This document shows, in pieces, positions 41,601-50,408 of a stretch of DNA of 64,000 bases. Position 1 is the first letter of the stretch; every line of letters begins with the position of its first letter. Source of the stretch: Acanthaster planci (lineage: Eukaryota; Echinodermata; Asteroidea; Valvatida; Acanthasteridae); contig NW_019091369.1 of the NCBI RefSeq assembly GCF_001949145.1, forward strand, positions 3,494,012 through 3,558,011, in the 5' to 3' direction. Under the pieces are notes generated by a model. The model worked only from the letters and a program-made list of their open reading frames with translations. It ran no database searches and had not been told where the DNA came from. The position numbers were made by a program, and so were the translations under genes.

Positions 41601-44435
41601 AGGAACTGTACCTCAACAGGAAAAAAACCTGAAACTAAAAAGCTATCCTGTACCATGATACTGTGGGGGTCACTCTGTCAGCTTTTTTAGCCTGACATTT
41701 GCAGAAAAAACTTCAATGCACACCACAATGCTAATGAGATTTCCAGACTTTCACGAGCCATTTCCTGCACTGAGTAATTGTCAATTCACTTCCGTTTGGG
41801 AAACTAACTAACAAAACGCATTCATTACCAAGTATACTGTGGATGACAGCCCACCGTTAAATTAAGCTTATTTAGCCTTTAGGGTCGTTGTTCTCTTCTC
41901 TCTTGACTCATCATTATCAGTCCTGAGTTTGACTCCAGTGTGCAACTTAAAGATAAAAGTCAACAAATGTGTCCCTGTTTTTCTTTGACCGACAGGCTAT
42001 TCCGGTCGGTTCACTGTTCCAGTCCTTTGGGACAAGAAGACAAACACCATCGTAAACAACGAGTCTTCTGAGATCATCCGCATGCTCAATAAGGAGTGCA
42101 ATGCCTTCTGTGCTACGTCCGAGCAGAGAAACCTGGATCTCTATCCAGAACAACTCAAGGACAAGATAAACGAGCTGAATGGATGGGTTTACCCGTAGGT
42201 CAACTCATATGAAACTGTCAACTCAAAAAAAAAAACAGTCGACTCGATGACATATTTGTGATGGAGTTCTCAAACTTATCCTGGTTTGATTTTCTCTTTC
42301 AGTGTCTGAATTTTTTGAATTGTGTTTTCTTTTGTCCATTTTATAGACTTCCCTCTTGCAACCACCCCCCTCCCATTAAAAGAAGCCCTCGTCCAGGTTA
42401 CCCAGAAATTGAGGTGAAATTAAAGACTGATTAGGAACAATAAGGAATGTACCTCATCTGTCTTAAAATCAACCATTACCACATAAAAAGTGACCCACGC
42501 AGTTCCAATATAAGCCTTTTCACATATTTGCCTTTATCGTCAAATTGTGGGCAATAAATTCTAGTGTTGACTGGAGGTTTTGAGTGTGATGGTTTGACAG
42601 TAGGGTAGTTTGGGGATTGTAAAGTTGGAGATTGCGACAGGATGTTAAAACCAAATCGGGGGCGGGGGTGAAATGGGTTAAAAAGGATGGAATGGGAAAA
42701 CAAAATCCTAGGTACATAACCAGGGTTTGTCAGTTTCCTTCATTTTCTCTGGTTGCTTCAGGATGATCAACAATGGTGTGTACCGTGCAGGCTTTGCCAA
42801 GAGCCAGGAAGCCTACGATGTAGCTGTGAGGGAAGTGTTTGATGGACTGGACAAAGTAAGAATTAGATTGCGGAGTACAGAGTAAACCAATTCTAATTAC
42901 ATATCATCTTAATTGTATCTTGAAAGAAAGAAATGCAGACCTGAATCTTGTTACTGTTGCCTTATTTTAAAGAGGTGGAAAATAGGCTTGGGAAAACTGG
43001 GAGAGATTGACTGATTCTTAAAGTACTTATTTCCATTTACAACACATCAAGCCACCGACTGCATCACCTATACCCCTCCAACCCCTCTCCCCCTCCACAC
43101 CACACCCCCAAAAAGGTACCTGCCACAAAAAGAAAAACACTGAGAATTAGTTTTGGTCTTTTTCAGAGAGGGGACCAGACCAGGTTTTTAATCAGTAAAT
43201 CTTCAACAGCCATGGATATTTTCACTCCTTTATTTAGGTTGAAGGAATCCTGGCTGACAGTCGTTACCTGGCTGGTTCAGCTTTGACTGAGGCTGATGTA
43301 CGTCTCTTCACAACACTCATACGCTTTGATACGGTCTATCATGGCCACTTTAAGGTATGGAAGACATCAGCAAACGTTTTTATTGTTGTACAAAAATCTT
43401 TTTATCAAATGTAAGGTAAATAAGAAACTTAAGCCAATCTTTAGTTTTTCATTCCTTTGATATGTCCTGTTTTCACATTTCAGAAATTTACAAGTAACCA
43501 TGGGAAATCATTTATCCTGGAATATAACCATAAACAGATGGCCTTGTCATTTTTCATGCTTATATAAAAAAAATCTCGCTGCATTAAAACGGTTGTACTT
43601 GATTATGTTCCTTTTTTTTCTCTTTTTAGTGCAACAAGAAACGAATCATCGACTATCCGAACATCTGGGGATTTGTTCGTGATTTGTATCAGAATGAAGC
43701 CATAAAAGCTTCGGTGGACCAGCAACACATCCAGAACCACTACCTGGTAAAGCTTGGACTTCTTACTATTGGCCTCGTGTAATGTTTATTGGGGGCGCTG
43801 TTGTTTCACGATCATACTCAAACTTTAATAGATGTACATATACTTCCTTGAGTAAATGCCAGCAGTTTGATTGATGTCCCTTAGAAACTCTGCTATCACT
43901 TAACAGGACCTCACTCGTCCATTAATGTTTGGAGAAATTTTTTGATGTTTTAAAAAAGTGCACTTTTCAATACACTTAAACCCTGACAATGGATTTCTGT
44001 TAGTTTTCATGCATTGAAGAAGAGTATCAAGAAGCACAAAAAAGTGAGTCTATGAAGAATTTATCGCATCAGTGATTGATCCTTTAACTTTGGAATTTTG
44101 AAATCAGTCCAGTTCTAAAACGGAACCTTTGCCTTCACATGTACAATGCCATGTCATCCTACAGCATTAACTAGACATTCTTCCATCTTATTAAAAGGGT
44201 CAGCAATGACACGGCACAGCTGTTCCATTAACTGCTTTACATAACTTTGCTGATTGTAGACACCCATAGAAAAAAGGAGAGAAATCTGGCATTTATGTGT
44301 ATCTTTGGATTTTAATTTGTCGGTTTCCTTCCTCAGCAAAGTCATCTGGGCATCAACCCATTTGGCATTGTTCCCATTGGACCAGACTTGGACTTCGACG
44401 AACCACACGGCAGGGATGCCAAGTTTACAGCTTAA
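8669..44435 (+). CDS. Glutathionyl-hydroquinone reductase (Xi-class / YqjG-ECM4-like GST), 8 coding exons
   Basis: The exons join in phase: 8669-8762, 34946-35124, 39196-39268, 41996-42194, 42762-42855, 43238-43354, 43630-43746, 44337-44435 (323 aa, the usual family size). Exon 1 ends in [11 protein letters not shown] and exon 2 opens with [19 protein letters not shown], contiguous in bacterial YqjG. The catalytic motif is [10 protein letters not shown], with Cys53 followed by Pro-Trp-Ala. Later family blocks are [53 protein letters not shown], a Tyr-rich [13 protein letters not shown], and the C-terminal [13 protein letters not shown]. Known members use glutathione to reduce glutathionyl-hydroquinones, a cytosolic detoxification or redox step. 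The start at 8669 was chosen for family length. The same exon stays open to ATGs at 8501 and 8429, which could add a targeting peptide. Intron 1 is about 26.2 kb and encloses three minus-strand Ig genes. Confidence 0.93.
9594..9668. repeat. Short MITE, family A (TIR GAGCCAGTTCGGTATT)
   Basis: 75 bp with inverted ends. Bases 9594-9614 read GAGCCAGTTCGGTATTCCAAC, and the reverse complement of 9648-9668 reads GAGCCGGTTCGGTATTTCAA. Related copies lie at 18037-18435 and 39371-39665. There is no coding content. Confidence 0.75.
10226..10350. repeat. Partial copy of MITE family A
   Basis: The right part (about 10300-10350, with GGGCATGCGCTGTTGGAACT) resembles the right end of the copy that ends at 39665, which has GGGCATGCACAGTTGGAATA. 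The left boundary is unclear. Confidence 0.4.
12039..12053. repeat. hAT-like terminal sequence
   Basis: CTGGATACGCCACTG; the reverse complement CAGTGGCGTATCCAG is a common hAT-type terminus. A C/G-rich run (11999-12036) precedes it. A related CGTATCCAGC lies near 11818, but the matching left end is not certain. Confidence 0.4.
12178..12183 (-). terminator. Possible polyadenylation signal of the first Ig gene
   Basis: AATAAA on the minus strand, about 275 bases past the stop of the Ig gene at 12457. A second AATAAA lies about 70 bases further on. Confidence 0.4.
12457..14109 (-). CDS. Three-Ig-domain type I membrane protein with PPPY and YVDM tail motifs (Ig-A)
   Basis: Intronless coding region of 550 aa. 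The start is the ATG at 14109-14107, just inside an exon that begins at a good acceptor (14131), so a 5' non-coding exon is likely. Signal peptide about 1-26. Ig domain 1 is V-like (Cys49, Trp66, [10 protein letters not shown] with Cys111). Domain 2 has four cysteines (Cys147 in PPPPEC, Cys172, Cys227, Cys241). Domain 3 has Cys273, Trp286, Cys319. A Thr/Ser/Pro-rich stalk (about 340-410) leads to one TM helix (about 418-443). The roughly 105-aa tail has PPPY (506-509), a WW-domain ligand, and YVDM (543-546), a YxxM PI3K p85 SH2 ligand, near the C-terminus. It is probably a cell-surface adhesion or immune-type receptor; no named ortholog was recognised. It lies antisense inside the reductase intron. 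Confidence 0.88.
   Translation of the reverse strand: MGHISPLVYAVILVVMTTHIQRVSGQIGWFVHSPRDVALLEGDSVVLKCQLNIGMIVEHGEYKVTWSKNDKKLNFTDPDHSNYWLTGDVHSAQYYLLISEADRNDAGNFSCAVYENIGTHSAEDLWVMHAVTTAEVRVIVRPPPPECRKTDLDIQSNQTELNYEGDLIELSCAGYLSHPSFMLEMRFKDMVITEEDGAWVHIDEDQVQEQAYRFVADYRDNGASFTCTLTSTEFPQYNESCEMVALNILHEPKLDFVSDRNEVYQGESVTVSCLTVSNPARVIFNWHTDPVQNVVFREGGRVLEVPSVSSDTGFLNITCVVTNDHGVTRASRLISVLTNSTDPLPTEPEEVPQTVAPITPEDSTQAPPIDPPTSTVATQAVTKPSDKISTTSSKPSTKVTEPSKDNLGLNSDATISTPVIAAIVVVTLIIIAVLVLIFVFMYKTVKLSTKRRDDEIRVVYRDGTSTVIDRRTHGVRGNLNVTVEPAVNEGAVISTNDMEPGAYSMPPPYTKGDLPSVLDISRNSMDACGQDATPYNDSKDDMYVDMQGQF
14110..20421. other. Intron/intergenic stretch between Ig-A and Ig-B
   Basis: No further protein-coding exon is recognised. 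The region between about 14130 and 15170 may include 5' non-coding sequence and promoter of Ig-A. It holds one large MITE (18037-18435), a degenerate piece of the same family near 17444-17515, and a cluster of ACATGTAC palindromes around 16825-16880. The open frame at 16060-16350 resembles nothing known. Confidence 0.4.
18037..18435. repeat. MITE family A, about 400-bp copy
   Basis: Left end AAGCCAGTTCGATATTTTAA. Reverse complement of the right end: GAGCCACTTCGGTATTTCAA. Homology continues inward for about 60 bases (TTTCGGGA then GCGCGCG on both arms). Non-coding and CG-richer than its surroundings. Confidence 0.7.
20422..22278 (-). CDS. Three-Ig-domain membrane protein with two ITIM motifs (Ig-B)
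   Basis: Intronless 618-aa coding region. The ATG at 22278-22276 lies in an exon that opens at a strong acceptor (22329). The matching donor may be at 24299, implying a non-coding first exon. N-terminal signal segment about 19-38. Domain 1: Cys68, Trp81, Cys128 (YTCAVYR). Domain 2 opens with YPEC (Cys167), then Cys197/198, Trp210, Cys253, Cys265. Domain 3: Cys311, Trp321, Cys359. TM about 385-408. The roughly 210-aa tail has a proline-rich stretch (about 479-491), a very acidic region, and two tyrosine motifs. LQYADL (538-543) and IDYANI (582-587) both fit the ITIM consensus (I/V/L/S)xYxx(I/V/L). In vertebrates such pairs recruit SHP phosphatases; here that is inference. It is probably an inhibitory-type receptor. 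Confidence 0.9.
   Translation of the reverse strand: MQNIMDKYKFAKENFRHNFSVTFLLVVVSVQCVVVQALLTSNVSFSMEPVSTCLNFYSMPLPPPVFYCKVEGLKVGMQVLWLRNDAIIGPEDYDNGDFVLMENLAERIYELKIQRKITWNDDRSRYTCAVYRVTNSSDQSEWTLLKHSHVAKLKVNFYVPERKYPECSIRVAQPSSPSSSSAKVTAYEDGRGFTIVCCSEIVHPELSLVWQRGNNKGMVELARLNTSRESAKDQNVCLTLDVTDHQSEYTYSCHLTIARAPIRTECRKKFQASNDTIWHEKQERTCSFRDRGINLLQQNTASVENDAAFTCYSKGAIKFLWQFSPRLDRNKNQYHLSDDGASVLLNLDSLSHMQYNITCVAVGENSIGSRSLIIEISPSDSRVQSIRIVAITLGVLVVLVMILLILYAVKTRLLDRSKNDHIRGLTPQEMRARIQIRRNVAGNSGGIYTFPSSRMASSSITPLMEGPEEMVTTVEHERPPSPRPPRPGMMRPGSHLPVQGAVGGIILDEEEMVECEYRDESEEEEFEFDPKKMNVEGLQYADLEFSEDEDDIKDTVEDDSESGDDERNKKSNGAPPVGKPKIDYANIVHFDPRRNSEPRRDSDSRWSTADPWKKNTNI
23964..24203. repeat. MITE family B with terminal inverted repeats of about 50 bp
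   Basis: Left end GTAAGTCCAGAAATTAGGGG. Reverse complement of the right end: GTAATTCCAGAAATTAGGGT. The arms also share TTTTCGTGTCCCTGT further in. 240 bp, no coding content; the inside is AT-rich. Confidence 0.8.
24300..24370 (-). promoter_or_regulatory. Probable 5' non-coding exon end and donor for Ig-B
   Basis: On the minus strand a consensus donor (GTAAGTACT) begins at 24299, directly after GTTGAATGG. It is the best match upstream of the Ig-B acceptor at 22329. The CG-richer 24370-24720 would be the promoter. Inferred from splice signals only. Confidence 0.4.
25116..25172. repeat. 30-bp tandem duplication
   Basis: GAAGTGATTTTCTAGTTTTT plus seven bases occurs twice with a 30-bp period, identical across 27 bases. 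Confidence 0.9.
29236..30588 (-). CDS. Three-Ig-domain membrane protein with short tail (Ig-C)
   Basis: Intronless 450-aa coding region. The ATG at 30588-30586 follows a good acceptor at 30608, so a non-coding first exon is likely; a GTAAGT near 31600 is one possible donor. Signal peptide about 1-20. Domain 1: Cys59, Trp72 (TWSKNN, as in Ig-A), [10 protein letters not shown] with Cys125. Domain 2 has four cysteines: YPEC (Cys165), Cys183, Cys233, Cys247 (YQSRC). Domain 3: Cys279, Trp292, Cys328. Several NxS/T sites. TM about 381-404. The tail is only about 46 aa; it has YEIP (431-434), a YxxP motif, but no ITIM. Shared domain order and the Pro-Glu-Cys signature make it a paralog of Ig-A and Ig-B. 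Confidence 0.88.
   Translation of the reverse strand: MYISLYIIASACWLLMAAQGGNPEPHLKVRLPSSPTKISFLEEPSNVHVDQNGRVRLRCHLSGLQPYHIVTWSKNNQTISKGKQLTGDRFMIDRHRYTIAGGYRRGYYDLRIWDVVRLDTGNYSCSVYQAPTSNSSRSDHGPLLLKSRMSHVTVYYLPPLSYPECPTEMRYREIQVGETVPVCHSQKGFPPINLKLENPLDASRVKVDSTSVSDFIFVTLNITELENGMTYWCKASSKDFPYYQSRCQVGPLNVVYKPRAVIRPLRYAIHKTEDAVFVCEIESSPMSSQVSWNVHPPIESNRIELYDNNRTLQITGIRSDDDGRLLSCTATNSQGNDTAHRVLVVRQPDFIPHLEMTPAAANTSMPAKLDTSIPHCWNFAYRILVPTLIGIIVILILVIVVLLVRSKLWIFSKRLDEHSAQTEIMRPLTDYEIPPAIVPIDNKQLMLNIT
31311..31472 (+). other. Small ORF of unknown status (53 aa)
   Basis: ATG to TGA, 53 codons, basic at the start ([12 protein letters not shown]) and then neutral. It lies in a CG-richer stretch close to the presumed Ig-C promoter. 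No family recognised; it may be chance. Confidence 0.2.
31925..32085 (-). repeat. tRNA-derived SINE
   Basis: Read on the minus strand, a tRNA-like head has an A box (TGGCTTGGTGG) and a B box (GGTTTGAATCC) about 30 bases apart. It is followed by GTGTCCTTTGGCAAGTTACT, close to the GTGTCCTTGGGCAAG block found after tRNA heads in many animal SINEs. It lies inside reductase intron 1. Confidence 0.7.
35125..39195. other. Reductase intron 2
   Basis: About 4.1 kb between donor 35125 and acceptor 39195. No gene recognised. Holds a hAT-like non-autonomous element at 37545-37734. Confidence 0.6.
37545..37734. repeat. hAT-like non-autonomous element
   Basis: Left end CAGAGGCATAGCCACAGGGG. Reverse complement of the right end: CAGGGGCATAACTAGGATTT. 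Both resemble the CAGGGGCGTAGCCAGG type of hAT terminus. A related core lies at 52528-52657 (shared GGATGAATGGATATTGAACA and GAAAGCTGGTGCCCCCTA). No clear 8-bp target duplication was seen. Confidence 0.65.
39371..39665. repeat. MITE family A, 295-bp copy with internal hairpin
   Basis: Left end GAGCCAGTTTGATATTTCAA; the right end read in reverse is CAGCTGGTTCAGTATTCCAA. Inside, TTCACAATAGTGCGCCTCCA (about 39472) is mirrored near 39555-39575, forming a second inverted repeat around about 60 bp. Related to 9594-9668 and 18037-18435. Confidence 0.75.
40560..40755 (-). repeat. Dispersed repeat, minus-strand copy
   Basis: Read on the minus strand it begins TGGACCAAGAGAGGGCGCAA and contains CAGCAAAATGAACA and CCAATGAGGGGGTGCT. 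It resembles 44705-44893 over its whole length, roughly 70% by eye. No TIR recognised. Confidence 0.65.
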
Positions 44436-44704
44436 ACAGCCTCGGAAATTTGAGGAAAGGATGTGCGTTAATTAATTTGGTGCAGGGACTGGAAAGTTGT
44501 AATCAGTAGGATAAGTTATTGCTAAGTTGGGAGAGTCATAGTGTACTGAAATTACTGTTTAGTAGTTTATAAGTTTCAACAATTGTTTCTTCCATTTCAA
44601 CTTTAAATTAAAGACTAGAAACCTGGAGAAAAATGTTCAAGATTTATTGCTTCAAATTTCAGTGGATATTTCAGGGAAAACAATTATCCCTTTGAGCTTC
44701 TAGC

Positions 44705-44893
44705 TGGACCAAGAGAAAGTGCAATTTCCTCAGCAAAAGAAGCTCCCTTGCTCGGAACTGAACTTCGCCAGTTCACGACAATGCCATTCGCTTTACAGAT
44801 ACGTCGCTACCAACAAAATGAACACTCCCGACCAACATGGCTCTTTCCAACCAACGAGGGGGTGCTCCTGCTCTAAGCAGATTGGACATCATA
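44705..44893 (+). repeat. Dispersed repeat, plus-strand copy in the reductase 3'UTR
   Basis: Begins TGGACCAAGAGAAAGTGCAA and contains CAACAAAATGAACA and CCAACGAGGGGGTGCT, matching 40560-40755 in opposite orientation. It lies between the reductase stop and its likely polyA signal, so it would be part of the mRNA. Confidence 0.65.
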
Positions 44894-44977
44894 AAAAACA
44901 CGATTTCCTGTCACAAGGTGTAGTAGAAGAATTACATGTAGCTGTGCAGGGGATCATGCAGACATTGACAGATGGAC

Positions 44978-44983
44978 AATAAA
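44978..44983 (+). terminator. Polyadenylation signal of the reductase gene
   Basis: AATAAA about 540 bases past the stop codon at 44435. A second AATAAA lies at 45336-45341; either could be used. Confidence 0.45.
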
Positions 44984-47900
44984 GTGAAAGTGAACATTGC
45001 TTTCTGAGTCAGTTATTACTGAGGATTTTCATCACTTCATTATTAATTTGTCTTAACCATGAGTATGTCAGATTCAGTGGAAGAATACTGAGTAATTTTT
45101 ATATATATTACTGGTATTTTGTAATTACTTACATTATTATTATTTTAAAGGACTTGCTAGAACTAGTTGTGAATGTGACTGTGTGTTGACTATTAGTGTT
45201 TAAATCTTTTTGTATTCTTTAAGTGGTGTGAGCAGGTGATTATCTGATTCAGCTCTTTTTACAGTGAGATACAGTAAAAAAATCCAGATTTTATTCACTG
45301 TCTCGAAGTTTTAAATGGTTTTTGGTTTTTAACGCAATAAAGACAAAGGTTTGATCCTAAATTCAACAGATCTTTTGATTTTTTCCCCTTATTGATGAGC
45401 CATTGTCCACCCTCAAAGAACATGATGGTTGTATCATAACGATTTGTGCTCATTTATGAAGTATGAAAAGTCATCAACCATGTTGTACGTACGCAGTACT
45501 GAGAATACTTTCTACATAGTTCGCATAAACACTTTCTTTTTCCATGAGTGGTTTGGATACAATTAGTAATGCACCAGTTTGCATGGAAGGCAGAGCCTGC
45601 AGGTCATTATGCAGCAACAAACCAGCCACAGATGAAACAGAGGCAAGGGGAGGGTTGGGGATACAGCCATTGATAAGAGAAAATGTGGGCTTGGTTCACG
45701 TACATGCACTTGACACACTGCTGAGTTTTAACAGAAGTATTATTGGGTACTCAAAGTACTCTTGAAGACGTCAAACTCGAAGAGACATACTGCTAACTTT
45801 GCAAGAGTGATCTCCACAAATTGAAAACCAAGAGTACCCATTCTCAAGAGCTGAATCTGTACGGGTTTTGGAACACAAGCTGCATGTATTTGTGAGAAAT
45901 AGCCATGCATCCCAAATAAGGCAAAGTGGGATGGGACAGGAGGGGGATTTCTGACGATGCATCAATGCTTGGCACTGGACCAGATTCATTTCTTGCAATC
46001 CTCAGTTCCAAAATAGTTTTCTCCTGCTTACTAGCATCCAAGAGGAGTGGATTGGGTTGGCAGAGATATTATGCTGTCTTCAGAGAGTGAGGTCTAATCA
46101 GATAAACCACTCAAGAAAGTAACCAGGAGGTTCCCTGAGCTTTGCCTCCTACATGTAGGAATACTTGGAGAAGAAGCAGATTGGGTAGGGGGCTTTCTCA
46201 AAAATCAGGTGTCTACCATTCTAGCACTTGCCCAAACGTTCTGTATTCTGCAAAGCGTGATGACCTCTGAAAGGGAACTAAGGGCAGGGAAGGCAGAATG
46301 GGACTCTGTCACCATTACAAATTTCCTCTGATTTTGCTCTGTACCAACTCCATGCCCAATTATAGGGGAGTCGCAGGGGGAGTAGCTAGGTTATAGACAG
46401 CAGACAATAACATTAACAAGTCTTCCTGGTCTTGTCCCACAGTCTAATGAGGGATTGACAAAGGGTTCTTGTAGTTAATTGGGGATTGAAGGATGGGGGC
46501 GTTGGGAACAACTTGTGGTCTGATGGATTGGGAAGTGCCCCTTTTCTGTTGATTTATCATCTGGTGAGAGATGTTTGTTGGGCCTCTCAGAAAATTGAGG
46601 GCAACAGAAATAGAGGGTGACAGAAATAGGGCGCAACAATTTACAAGCTGGGATGGAATGGTAAGCAGTGACAGTCCTGGCTACATTAATGACATCAGGA
46701 AATGCAGATCTATTTATTGACAAGTTATAAAAGTTGTGGAGGATTGAGGTTTGAGTGGCTAGAGTGTCGGGCTAAGAAGCGCATAGCCAGTGGATCTGGG
46801 AGGGGGACGGGAAGTAAGTTAAAGGATGGAGGAAGCAGTAGGCAAAAATTTCACATTTATGATAGAATGCAAAAATGTAGCACTGTGGTCCACACTCCTA
46901 GATGCACCTGTATGGCATTTATGGCACAGCTGAGCTACTTCTACAAATGCACCATGCAGTGGCATAGTCCAGCTATTATTCCACACGTTACTTCTAAATA
47001 AATTTATGCCAAGCCAAAATCAGCTGAGCACCAGTTACTGGCTTAGGACACTGCTACTGCATGTCTTAGCATGTAACCCATTTCCAGTGTACAGCTTGAC
47101 CAAGTTCCAGCCACGTATGACCACCTGTCGACCACTGCTTAATTTTCCTTCAAAGCTGTACTCATAAATTTTACGTGTAAATAAATCCGGGATAACAGAC
47201 AACAATTGACAAGTCGTCAACACTGCGATTGCTTGAATTTGCCCTTAGCAACTTCAAGAAAGTGGCCTTGAGGTACTTCATGTCTGCAAGACACTGTTCA
47301 AACTCAACAAGAAATTGTTAAGCTCATGTCTCTGAGTAAGTTATTTAACAATATTTTCCCATTTGTAAGCCAGAGCACAGCCAAAAAAAAAGCCTTTTTA
47401 AAGTTGATTGCCACTGCCATTACATGTATATCGTGTCTCTCGTTGAAAAAATTTGCTTTTTTCAGTCATTTTTAATCATTCACATACCGTACATGTGTAC
47501 AAAGTGATCAATATATTTACTCAAGGTGAATTGACTCACTTCAACTGAGACACAGCTGTACCCTATGGCTGTAATCACCAAGGCATCACACACTTAAGGC
47601 GTTATTTTCTTAAAGATTTCCAGGCTTTCCTGTATTTCAATACCTTCACTTGTTTTAGATTTCAAGGTCTCACAATTTAGGCAAATGAGCCCAACTTTTA
47701 ATGTCCTGATACTGCAGGTGACGACCCTATCCTGACCCAATGCACTTTCTCGGTCCATCTGGTTAGCTGCTTGATGAAAGTTTCCTCCTTTCATTTCCTT
47801 CTTTTAAGTTCGCTACTTTCCTCCCAACCTCCGGGAGGCCCCCAACACGTGGAAACTTCCCATTACAACTAGTCGCAGCACGGATTAACTGACATCTGAT

Positions 47901-50408
47901 TCAGGAAATTTGGTCGTCAGTGGTCCCCCCCCTTCTCCACATCTCAGCATCTCAGTAATCACAATCACATGTGACGGGGCAGCCATTTGGCAGTCATTTC
48001 CCATCTCTTCCTCACCCAAAGCAAAGAGGTGTGAGAATTGTAATTTAGAGGGCAAAATGGTAAGGTCGGAAGTTTGATGAGATTTCCCTCCGAAAAAATA
48101 TGACCAAGATGAAGAGTGAAGAGAAGGAACACGTGTCACAGTGTGGATTTCACCCACTGTCATTCTGGTTTCAAAATCTCTTCGATCTTGTAAGCAGAGG
48201 ACCTACGTGTACAGTATGTGCATGTAGGGACACAAATGGAACCCAAGGTCAACTACTATCAATGGAGGCTTTGCATGCTAACCATCTAGCACGGCAGTTG
48301 TTTTGTTCCACAGGGCAACCTCCTTTGTGCATACCCTGTGAAACAAAAGCACTAGCCTGCAAAGATGGCAGCTATGCAAACCCTCTATTGATTTGAATCA
48401 AGCCCCAAAGTTCCCCATTTGAATGTTTCAAGAAGATTATTAGTCTTCACAAGAGCCAAGTGGGCTACAATTTACGACAACACAACTTGACGGAACCCTC
48501 TTCAATCCTCCACAATCCTTTGGGCAGTTTTGCAAGATTTTTGAGGATTGAGAATGAATGGCAAAAGTGTATGGCTGACTGTGAAGGATGCCATGTGTGA
48601 AGGTCATGGGTTGAACCTTGTGTTGTTTATGCTTAGTCATGCATAAATTCAGCCTGAGATTACTTTGAAATCAACCGCACTGCTTGAGAAGGCAATTCAC
48701 ACTGCCTCAACATAATGGCAGGAATTAACCTCTCATTTTGAACATACATTGTAAGTGCTAAGATTGATGGGTTTTGGAGGATTGAGGATGAATACAATTT
48801 TTGGACTAGGGCCACTGGAGGATTTGGGAGAATTGAGGATGTGCCCTAGCAAAAAGGTCCTCGTGGGTTCACTGGGTTAGGGTTAACAGATCAGAGGCAT
48901 TGTCACTAGAAATACCCCACAGGCCTCAGCAAAGGAGTAAACAATGTCCACTGATAACAATTAAATGATGACATCAGAATTCTAAGGGGGCACCAACTAT
49001 AGCTGTTCAGCCAATGGGAGCAACTGTTTCCTGATGGCTTGTTTTGGGGCATCAGCGTCATGACTTCTTACATGTACATGTATGCATACACAAATGCATG
49101 AACCCTCAACCTCTGTACTATGGTTCCATTCTGACAAGAAGGAAATTGTGGCTAGAAGTCCAGCTCATGGACACAAAAGTACAGAGTATTACTCCCTCTT
49201 GGTCCAAATCTGGATTTGGACTGATTGGTCGTGTGAGGAGAAGAAGTCCCAAGCTGCGATGCATGGCACTGGCAATAACAGCCACATATTAACAGCAGAG
49301 GGCGCTGTTGATGAGACAATGAAATCCAGTTTTGGAAACTCCAGCAGGTTTCCATGAAACATTCTGAGAGAGGCCCACCGTACCTCTTGCTGCATGTGAA
49401 TTAGCATGAATACTATGCATGCCCATCAACGTCCAGTACTGGCCCCAGAAGTTTCTTGTTCAACATTCTCAAGCTGTGCTTATTCATTCCACAGTGCAGA
49501 AGAGAAACTGGAGTCGAGTATCTTGCCTAGGGAGGGGGACTGGACATTATCCATTTTGTAAAAGTGCAAACTGGGTTGCTAGGGTTGTGAGTTTCAGAAC
49601 TTCTTGCATTTGGGTCTTGTTCAGTCTCAAGATGACACAAGACGAAACTTACTGCCATTAGGTCAACTCCTAATGGCTCATTAAAAAAAAATTTGTCTGT
49701 TTCTGGTGGTTACTATTAGTCATACATTTCCATCAACGAAACTCCCAATTTTTAATGACATTTTTCCTCCCGTCAGCATGAAAGGCATTCCTCACTCCAG
49801 CATTGTGTTACTTCAGCGGTAAATATCACACTTTGACGGACGGAAACAGCTGTCACTTAAGAGGAACTGTGCCTGTGAACTAGTAAACTTGATCACACTG
49901 CCCACGTTCTAATCCCCGATATCACAAGCAAAGCACTTCCATGAAAGGGTACTTCTCATGTTTAGTGCTACTCCAGAAAACATGAACATATCACATGTGA
50001 AATGCAATCCTTCTAACAAAAACTGCTGAAGGAACAATATCATGTACCTTAATCCAGGAATCCTTGGGTTGGCTTGCTGCTCACAATTCCTTTTCCTCAG
50101 TCCTATGTCTCCCTGTTGCAGTTCAACAATTACCTTCCTGTCAGATCTTCTCTCGCATACAAAGTCACGGTTTATCAAGTTCTGTTTCATGAGGAAACTT
50201 GGAGTCCACTCCTAAAGTTAGCACAAGGCCAAAACTTAATTTGAGCATCCAGTAATCCTTTTGCTTGGCAAACACAAAGTCTCTACCATCACTCCAAAGA
50301 TTAACTTGAAGCCAACTTATCACGTCTCACAGAGATCTCAGCGAGAGATGTACATGTTCAGTGAGCTTCTCTAGTGGCCTACTGTTGCAACAGCCAACCA
50401 TATGTTTC
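44984..50408. other. Gene-poor stretch with dispersed repeats
   Basis: No coding exon recognised in 5.4 kb. A sequence like GGAGGATTGAGGATGAAT recurs near 46738, 48538, 48776 and 48820 beside tRNA-like blocks (for example TGGCTAGAGTGTCGG near 46757 and GGGTTGAACC near 48609). This suggests old SINE copies. The DGCR6 3'UTR must reach into the right end. Confidence 0.4.

Larger units (their letters stand above)
39269..41995. other. Reductase intron 3
   Basis: About 2.7 kb. Holds a MITE (39371-39665) and one arm of a dispersed repeat (40560-40755). The open frame at 41164-41616 on the minus strand resembles nothing known. Confidence 0.55.

Noticed and set aside
41164-41616. 150-codon minus-strand ORF
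   Set aside because: Antisense inside reductase intron 3; no recognisable motif, AT-driven composition.
46755-46800. tRNA-like A box near TGGCTAGAGTG
   Set aside because: No convincing B box or cloverleaf; at best an old SINE head, not a tRNA gene.
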